Shown here in pieces: positions 56,181-64,000 of a DNA stretch of 64,000 nt. Below the pieces are notes generated by a model. The model was given only the letters and a program-made list of their open reading frames with translations. It was not told the DNA's origin and made no database searches. Source of the stretch: Cannabis sativa. Lineage: Eukaryota; Streptophyta; Magnoliopsida; Rosales; Cannabaceae. The position numbers and the translations under genes were made by a program. The stretch is taken from contig NC_083607.1 of assembly GCF_029168945.1 (NCBI RefSeq), positions 33,403,257 through 33,467,256 of the forward strand, read 5' to 3'. Within the stretch, counting starts at the first letter, position 1. Each line of letters starts with the position of its first letter.

Positions 56181-58751
56181 TGTAATATCCTGAAAATTTT
56201 ATTGATATTTATTTGGCCATATTTTATTAAATATGTAGTTATGTGGATATTAGAGTAAGATTATAATCTTACTTAAGCTAATTACGAGTTAATTAGTGGA
56301 ATTTGAGTAAATGAATAAATAAAGCGTAATTTATTAATTACGGAGATTGTATTGAAATATATGGGTATCGTAGATACCATAATTCGAGTAAAATATTTTA
56401 TCGGGCCCGGCTACTGTGGAAATTTAGCATTATGGTGAGAAATGTCACGACATTAATGGAAGAATTATTTTGAGGGTATTCTGGACTAGGTTAGAATGTT
56501 TAGAATGTCGGTTTAATGGATTAGTAAAATTACCAAAATGCCCCTAGGTTATTTTTTTAGAATTCAAGTTTCTTTGGAGGGTAAATTAGTCATTTTATTA
56601 AATGGGAATTTTGACTTTTAATTTTATGGGCTGATTGTATATTTTTTTTTTAAAAAAAAAAGAAGAAAGAAAAGAAAACCATTACTATATATTACTTAGA
56701 AACCAAGTAACCATCAAAACACAACATCTTCTCCTTCTCTCTCTCGTGCAAGCTTGAACCAGCCAACTCTAGGGGATTTTCTTCAACAAGCTTTCTTTTT
56801 CCAAGAAGAATTTCTATTCCAAATCAGCCTAGAAGTGAATTGAGGTAGGTTTCCTACTTTTTGGGTTGAGAACACTAGTTTTTGAGTTGGTTTTGAGGTA
56901 GGGTTTTGCTTTTCTATTGCTGTAGGAATCAAACTGAGTTTGGGGTGTGTTTAGGGTAGGTTTTTGAATATGTTGGGAGTGGTGTTAAGTGATCTTTATG
57001 GCTGTTTGAATTGAGTTTGGTTTGATGAAGCCAAAGTTGAATTTCTTCACTTGAACATGTGATTTTGAGTTAGGGATTGAATTTTTGTGTTTTGAAGCTT
57101 GAGATATGTTATATTTATGTTATTATACTGTTCTGTAAAGTTTGGGAACAATTGGTTAGGTTTGGAGCAAGTTTTGGGACTTTGAAGAGCTGAAATTTTC
57201 GAGTTTCTGCTGTTGTGAACCGGAATTCCGGATGGAACAGAGCTGCACCAACCGGAATTCCGGATGGTCAATTTTCAGGAATCTCCGATTTTCGTATTTT
57301 AGCCATAACTTTTTACTCGGGTGTCCGTTTTAGACATTCTATATACCGATTCGAAGCTCATGACGAGCTCTACAGTATGAGACATAGAATAGAGCCAAAA
57401 GATATATTTTATTTTAGGGTGTTTTTACCATAAGATTTGGTAGAAAATCCTAGGTTATTTTATGCGAGTTTTAGACAGTGTTTTGGAATAGACCCTTATT
57501 GATTTACCTTTGTCGTGACATAGGACTCGAAAGTGTCGGGCATCGTTCCACTCAGGTCGGCCCACATACTTGACTTCTGGACTAAGGTAAGAAAAGTATT
57601 AAATACTGTATAAGATTAATGTTATGATTGTTACAGTTTCGATTAAGATCGAAATCTTGTTATATGTTGTTGTGACTTAATCCTAATTGAGGTTAACAAT
57701 ATGCATTGGATGTGACTCGATTATGATCGAGGGAAGTATTATGAAACGATTATTATCGTTGTGGCTCGATTATGATCGAGTAAAAGAAACGGTTATTACC
57801 GTTATGAGTAATTACTCCTGAAACCGCGGATAGGTTTCTTACTTATCGTTTGCTGTATCGGGCAACGATAGTGACATAAGCAGCTCGTGGTTAACGAGTG
57901 GTAAGGGTACTTTATAAAGTACTAGGATTGTGTGATTACGAAATTATGAAATGACTTAAACATGTCATTATATGATGAGCTGTAACTAGATATATCTGCG
58001 TTATAATGTGAATGAATGGATTTTATATTGCTTAAGAAATTAGTTTCTTTTCTTGCAGAATCTTAGTGACTCACGAAATGTAAGAATTCGTGTTTATAGA
58101 GATGTAAGATTGGAGTGCTTTATGAAGCACTGAGATTATGGGGTTATGGTAATGTGTGAATTAGAGTGTTTTATGAAGCACTAAAGGTGAGTATTTATAA
58201 TCATGTATGTTTAGGGTGTTGTATGAAACACAGAGATTGTGAATTATGAATAGTTATAAATATACTTGATTATGTGATAAGTGTGCTCTCGTAGACGTTA
58301 AGTTATTTATGCACCTTGAATGTGTATGACCTATTGGTGTATATATTACATTGTAATGAAGTTTGCTAGCACTTTCTAAGATTTTATTTAGTAGCTTTTC
58401 TTGCTGAGTCACTGTGACTCACGGGTGCTTCATGGTGCAGGTGAGAAGATTAGCAGTTCTGTTCGGCCATGAGTCAGAGGTCTCCCAGCAATGTACATAT
58501 CAGCCGTGGGGTCTCGGCTTCTGGGAAGCAGGATCGAATTCCCTTCTATGTTTAAAAATGTAACCTACTGCAAAAGATTTTTTTTTTATAAACAGGGGAT
58601 CCCTATATTACGACATTATTTAAAATGAAAGTCTTTATTTTGAATTTAATTAAAGATTTAAATTAAACCACACTTTTCCAAAATTTATAGATTAGTGATA
58701 ATAAGTTTATAAAAGCACACACGTGGCGTCCCTAAGGGTCAGGGCGTTACA
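56181..58751 (+). repeat. 5' LTR of element G
   Basis: TGTAATATCC to GGGCGTTACA, 2571 bp. Palindromes CCGGAATTCCGG at 57221-57232 and 57261-57272. A run of many short hairpins spans 57595-58231. The frames at 57047-57433 are inside the LTR, recur at 62887-63273 only because the LTR is repeated, and are not genes. Confidence 0.95.
57595..58231 (+). other. Array of short hairpins in the LTR of G
   Basis: More than a dozen perfect or near-perfect inverted repeats in 640 bp. Examples: TTTCGAT/ATCGAAA 57637-57654; CTCGA-TTATGA-TCGAG 57716-57731 and 57765-57780; AACGA-TTATTA-TCGTT 57745-57760; AACGG-TTATTA-CCGTT 57788-57803; GAAACC/GGTTTC 57820-57838; TATCGTT/AACGATA 57844-57870; GTACTTTATAAAGTAC 57907-57922; AGTGCT-TTATGA-AGCACT 58114-58131; AGTGTT/AGCACT 58165-58182; GTGTT/AACAC 58216-58231. 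Stems differ, the loop is often TTATGA or TTATTA. The same array is in the 3' LTR. Confidence 0.75.
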
Positions 58752-58754
58752 ACA

Positions 58755-58766
58755 TGGTATCAGAGC
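58755..58766 (+). other. Primer-binding site of element G (initiator-Met tRNA)
   Basis: TGGTATCAGAGC, perfect 12 bases, three bases after the LTR end. It is kept intact although all genes are lost. Confidence 0.93.
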
Positions 58767-61700
58767 GACCAAGGTTTAAAGATCCTGAAGACTGGTTTGA
58801 TATGTACATTGGCTGCGAAGACTCGTTCGATTCATGGTCTAGTAAGTGCTAATTATTAGTTGATTAGTGAATTATTTATTGATTTTGTGAATTTTTTTGC
58901 TTATTTGAAATGTGTAAGTTGTTAGAGGAGCTTGATAAGTTTTTGATATAAAGTTGGTAAGTATGTCTATGCATGTGCGGTAATGCTTATTAGCATTAGT
59001 TTTAGTTAGAAAGATTCTAACTATGAGCAAGGAATGGTCATGATTATACTAGAAGGTGTACTTGAGGCAATCTAGTAAGAATGATTGCGAGCCTGCTAAG
59101 CTCGGGATAGGTGGTGTGGGTATGAATCTTCCACTACCATAAGACTAGGAGTAAATGTATGTTATGAAGTTAGAGATTACTTGAGTAACAAGGTAATAGA
59201 ACATGTATGTTAATCCCGGGCAGCACAGTGATGGAGGACGACACTAAGCTGGACCGAATGGCAAAGTTTTGTTAAAATGTAGCGGCTGCTAAGGCCGCTA
59301 GGAAGGCTTTAAGATGGGACGAGTATATTGTTCAGAATGTAGATATTATGGCTAAATAACTAGGAGTTTTCTAGTTTTATGCTCAGGTGGTTGAGCTAAC
59401 CCTTACTGTTGAGGGTACATGGATTAGATCACAAAGGAAATAATATGAAGAGAAAGAGATTCGTGAAAGTAAATGCCTATTGTTGGATTAATTTGTAAAG
59501 TGTATTACAAATATTGATTAGAAAGGGAAGATGGTAACTTTGAATCAGAAAGTGAGGACCTTCGTGTTCTTGAGCAAGGATCAAAGGTCTCGAAATTCAT
59601 TGATCATGACGCTTAAGGTTGAAGATTTATTATGGGATGGATGTACGAACCTTCCATGAGTGTGGCAAATGTTGCAAAGGAAACATCGGTGAAATTGGGA
59701 CACAATTTTGTGGCTCAAGGGCTTCTAGATGCCTTATTAGAAGAGCTACCAAGATTATTGATGAAATAGGAAATTAATTTTGAATTAAATTGATACTAAG
59801 AGTAAAACCTGAATCCAAAGTTTTAAATTGAATGGTAACTGTAAGATTGAAAAGGGGTGAATATTCCGTTACAGGAAATATTAGGTTTGAAATATCAAGT
59901 TTGAGTGGGTTTTATTTATGAGGAAGAGGGATGAAATCATATGAGTGAGTATTGACTGCTGGGAGACTAAACCAATTAACGGTGAAGAACGAGTATCCTT
60001 TGTTAAGGATAGATGTTATGTTGGTTAATTTTAAAGGACCATCTTGTCTAAGATCGGTCTTCGATCTGGTTATTACCAGTTGAAGGTTCGGAGGAAGGAT
60101 ACTCCTAAATTAGTTTTTTTTTTATATTCAATGACTCTGTAGCTGTCTTTATTAATGATATTGTGATTTCTTTCGACTTAAAGGAGGTATATGAGGTGTC
60201 TCTCTTGATGGTGTTGCAACGTTCTTGGAAGCATAAGCTTTACGCTAAATATCAGAAGCATGAGCTTTCCTAATCTCAAATTTACAGTGAAGTTAAAGGT
60301 TTTCTTGAATTAGGGATGTCTATGTCCTTAATGGAATTAAGTAAAAAGAATTGAAATAAAAGTTACCTACTGCACTAGTGCTAACGTTGCCAGTCCGTGA
60401 GGAGAAGATTATGAATTATTGCGATACCTTTAAACAAGGATTAGATTATGTTTTGATACGGTTCAAAAGGGTTGTTGCTTGCGCACCCGGACAATTGAAG
60501 GAGTGTAAATAGTGGTGGTCTAATCATCGTATTAAATTGTTAGCGATTATTCATGCACTGAAAGTTTGGCGTCATTATCTATCTGGTGAAAAATGTGAAG
60601 TTTACTCGAATCACAAGGGCCTCAAACATATCTTCACTTGGAAGGATTTAAGCATGAAGCCGCAATAATGGTTAGGGTTAGTTGAAGATGATAACTGTAA
60701 GATTTTCTAGCACCATTGAAAAGTAATTAGTAGTGGATGCTTTAGGTCGAAGAGATTTATATATAACTAGAAAGGGATTTCACCAAAGTTTGGTGGAAGT
60801 ATAAACAGAGCACAGATTGAGTTCGTGACAGGAGAACTTGTTAATATCAGATTGTGGTTTGATTTATTAGGAAGAATTAATAAAAGCCTAGCAGGGTGAC
60901 TTTGAATTACCGTGGGTATAAAGAAAGATTTGGGAACTGGTTCGGCAGAGGACTTTTTAATTTTGTCTGAAGGAATTTTATGATTTAAAGATAGAGTTTG
61001 TGTACCAGTGAGATAAGGACATTGAATAGAAGGTTTTGAATGAGCCTTATATCATGTAATACTTTTTACATATGGAAGTAACTAAGATATATATTACGAT
61101 GTTAAAACCCTTTTGCTAAGTATGAAAGATGATATTATGAAGTATGAATTAGATGACCAATTTGTCTGCAAGTCAAGGAACAGTAAGTTTCTATGATTCT
61201 ATCTGGGTACGTGGAACAAATGTACAAAGTCAGTACAGTTTTCTTTGTTTGAGCAGGATATGATTAAAATGGATTCATGTGCTAAGTTATTTGTTGAGGA
61301 AATAGGTTAACCCTGTGATACTTCAATGGTAAATATCTCGGATTGAGATTTAAAGTTTACATCTAAATTTTGAGGAAGTCTGTGATAAGTATGTGGGATA
61401 TATTTTGAGAATTCTTGGATTAAACACCATCTGCTGAATGAGTCTTCATATAATGACAGTTATTAGAGTACTATTAATGTGACACTGATGCGATTTAAAG
61501 ATTTAGATTCGTATGTTGCTTTATTTAAAGGATGAAAAAAAAAATAGAAGCTATACTAAATGTAGAGACATTAAATTTCAAGTAGGGAATTTTATGCTTC
61601 TTTAGGTGGTCCCAATGAAGGGAAATGGAAAATTGAGAAGAAAGGGAAGTAAGTCCCAAGTTAATCAGTTCGTGTGAATTTCTAGAAAGGGTAGGTCGGG

Positions 61701-62003
61701 TAGCTTATCAGCTAGCCATACTCCATGTTTTATCTGATGTTTACAACATATACTTCGATGTTACCTTAGTGATCCATATACAGAGTTGTGAAAATATTGA
61801 ATTTCAAACAGATTTGTCATACAAGGAACAATCGGTATAGATTTTCTGAATTTAAAAGAGAAAGTGTTGCGGAACCAAGACTATATGACTAGTTATAATG
61901 TTGTGAAAGAACAATAATAGTGAAAAGCGATGTAGAAGTTAAAGTCACAATGGCAGGAGCTATATTCCGAGTTATTTGAGTAAATTTTGAGGACGAAATT
62001 TCT
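58767..62003 (+). pseudogene. Decayed, shortened gag-pol of element G
   Basis: Order of traces: RT start near 59960-60050 (LNQLTVKNEYPLLRID); RT active site region near 60130-60250 (VFINDIV, with Asn for the first Asp; then HKLYAKYQK); RNase H near 60540-60680 (IHALKVWRHYLSGEKCEVYS, LKHIFTWKDLSMK); integrase core trace near 61200-61320; integrase C-terminal trace near 61560-61960. Many stops and shifts. Gag and protease are hardly recognisable (58767-59940). About 1.5-2 kb is missing against a full element. Confidence 0.8.
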
Positions 62004-62018
62004 ATAAGGAGGGGATAG
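62004..62018 (+). other. Polypurine tract of element G
   Basis: ATAAGGAGGGGATAG directly before the 3' LTR, preceded by GAGGACGAAATTTC, the usual end of Tekay-type pol. Primes plus-strand DNA synthesis. Confidence 0.85.
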
Positions 62019-62019
62019 T

Positions 62020-64000
62020 TGTAATATCCTGAAAATTTTATTGATATTTATTTGGCCATATTTTATTAAATATGTAGTTATGTGGATATTAGAGTAAGAT
62101 TATAATCTTACTTAAGCTAATTACGAGTTAATTAGTGGAATTTGAGTAAATGAATAAATAAAGCGTAATTTATTAATTACGGAGATTGTATTGAAATATA
62201 TGGGTATCGTAGATACCATAATTCGAGTAAAATATTTTATCGGGCCCGGCTACTGTGGAAATTTAGCATTATGGTGAGAAATGTCACGACATTAATGGAA
62301 GAATTATTTTGAGGGTATTCTGGACTAGGTTAGAATGTTTAGAATGTCGGTTTAATGGATTAGTAAAATTACCAAAATGCCCCTAGGTTATTTTTTTAGA
62401 ATTCAAGTTTCTTTGGAGGGTAAATTAGTCATTTTATTAAATGAGAATTTTGACTTTTAATTTTATGGGCTGATTGTATATTTTTTTTTAAAAAAAAAAA
62501 AGAAGAAAGAAAAGAAAACCATTACTATATATTACTTAGAAACCAAGTAACCATCAAAACACAACATCTTCTCCTTCTCTCTCTCGTGCAAGCTTGAACC
62601 AGCCAACTCTAGGGGATTTTCTTCAACAAGCTTTCTTTTTCTAAGAAGAATTTCTATTCCAAATCAGCCTAGAAGTGAATTGAGGTAGGTTTCCTACTTT
62701 TTGGGTTGAGAACACTAGTTTTTGAGTTGGTTTTGAGGTAGGGTTTTGCTTTTCTATTGCTGTAGGAATCAAACTGAGTTTGGGGTGTGTTTAGGGTAGG
62801 TTTTTGAATATGTTGGGAGTGGTGTTAAGTGATCTTTATGGCTGTTTGAATTGAGTTTGGTTTGATGAAGCCAAAGTTGAATTTCTTCACTTGAACATGT
62901 GATTTTGAGTTAGGGATTGAATTTTTGTGTTTTGAAGCTTGAGATATGTTATATTTATGTTATTATACTGTTCTGTAAAGTTTGGGAACAATTGGTTAGG
63001 TTTGGAGCAAGTTTTGGGACTTTGAAGAGCTGAAATTTTCGAGTTTCTGCTGTTGTGAACCGGAATTCCGGATGGAACAGAGCTGCACCAACCGGAATTC
63101 CGGATGGTCAATTTTCAGGAATCTCCGATTTTCGTATTTTAGCCATAACTTTTTACTCGGGTGTCCGTTTTAGACATTCTATATACCGATTCGAAGCTCA
63201 TGACGAGCTCTACAGTATGAGACATAGAATAGAGCCAAAAGATATATTTTATTTTAGGGTGTTTTTACCATAAGATTTGGTAGAAAATCCTAGGTTATTT
63301 TATGCGAGTTTTAGACAGTGTTTTGGAATAGACCCTTATTGATTTACCTTTGTCGTGACATAGGACTCGAAAGTGTCGGGCATCGTTCCACTCAGGTCGG
63401 CCCACATACTTGACTTCTGGACTAAGGTAAGAAAAGTATTAAATACTGTATAAGATTAATGTTATGATTGTTACAGTTTCGATTAAGATCGAAATCTTGT
63501 TATATGTTGTTGTGACTTAATCCTAATTGAGGTTAACGATATGCATTGGATGTGACTCGATTATGATCGAGGGAAGTATTATGAAACGATTATTATCGTT
63601 GTGGCTCGATTATGATCGAGTAAAAGAAACGGTTATTACCGTTATGAGTAATTACTCCTGAAACCGCGGATAGGTTTCTTACTTATCGTTTGCTATATCG
63701 GGCAACGATAGTGACATAAGCAGCTCGTGGTTAACGAGTGGTAAGGGTACTTTATAAAGTACTAGGATTGTGTGATTACGAAATTATGAAATGACTTAAA
63801 CATGTCATTATATGATGAGCTGTAACTAGATATATCTGCGTTATAATGTGAATGAATGGATTTTATATTGCTTAAGAAATTAGTTTCTTTTCTTGCAGAA
63901 TCTTAGTGACTCACGAAATGTAAGAATTCGTGTTTATAGAGATGTAAGATTGGAGTGCTTTATGAAGCACTGAGATTATGGGGTTATGGTAATGTGTGAA
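62020..64000 (+). repeat. 3' LTR of element G, cut by the window end
   Basis: Same sequence as 56181 onward. Differences seen: one G/A near 62444, a run length near 62490, C/T near 62641, A/G near 63538, G/A near 63694. The hairpin array and both palindromes are identical to the 5' copy. Confidence 0.95.

Larger units (their letters stand above)
56181..64000 (+). mobile_element. Ty3/gypsy element G (Tekay-like), recent but coding-dead, continues past the window
   Basis: 5' LTR 56181-58751, Met-type primer site 58755-58766, decayed internal region, purine tract 62004-62018, 3' LTR from 62020. Over the 1.98 kb of 3' LTR in view I see by eye about four substitutions and one or two T/A-run length differences from the 5' LTR. 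The internal region of 3.3 kb is only half the length of a full gag-pol and has no open frame of any size. It is a non-autonomous copy moved by another element. It was inserted in the protease gene of F. Confidence 0.92.

Noticed and set aside
57047..57433. Identical frames repeated at 62887-63273, looking like a conserved gene pair
   Set aside because: Identity comes from the two nearly identical LTRs of G, not from coding constraint.
57637..58231. Hairpin array as a CRISPR array or tRNA cluster
   Set aside because: Stems differ from unit to unit and spacing is irregular; no cas genes, no tRNA arms, and the setting is a plant LTR.

Overview
This window is plant nuclear DNA, most likely from a eudicot; I cannot name the species. 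It is AT-rich and made almost entirely of nested transposable elements. The evidence is several Ty1/copia and Ty3/gypsy long terminal repeats (LTRs) with 5-bp target-site duplications, primer-binding sites matching initiator-Met tRNA (and one Asp-type site), a CACTA DNA transposon with introns, and no single-copy host gene, rRNA or tRNA that I can support. Letters A to K below are my own labels.

Left part (1-28490) is a five-level nest. An old copia copy (B, resumes at 24391) holds a gypsy-type LTR (K, 1-95 plus 23889-24390). Copia element A (96-23888, TSD ACGTG) sits in K. A was hit by a solo LTR of its own family (J, 5384-7282, TSD CTATG) and by an Athila-like gag-only gypsy element (H, 9487-21552, TSD GAGTA/GAGGA). 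H was hit by a 6.8-kb CACTA transposon (11552-18356) whose TNP2 transposase is frameshifted, while its Ulp1/C48-type protease exons splice into one intact 290-codon frame.

Middle part (28816-47181): copia element C on the minus strand is the same family as A and B. It keeps gag and a zinc knuckle but only traces of pol. A Tekay-type chromovirus D (33332-42758, TSD CAGGG) interrupts its gag gene. D keeps gag, protease, RT, RNase H, integrase and chromodomain with a few stops and frameshifts. The right end of C is an inverted pair of truncated LTR ends (46404-47181).

Right part (47182-64000): a rearranged Tat-lineage gypsy relic E has its pol on the minus strand (54360 to 51735). An extra, spliced gene lies on the opposite strand (about 47510-51028) with its own TATA box and introns. 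That gene's reading frame contains MARTKQTMRK, nearly the histone H3 N-terminus. A Tekay-type gag-protease fragment F follows (54531-56180), interrupted by element G (56181 to beyond the window). The two LTRs of G are almost identical although its internal region is fully decayed.

No gene here serves the host. Most copies look non-autonomous: LTRs, primer sites and leader structures are better kept than the enzymes, which implies mobilisation in trans. The most interesting signals are the H3-like peptide, co-varying hairpins in the LTRs of both superfamilies, and the intact spliced protease in a CACTA element with a broken transposase.
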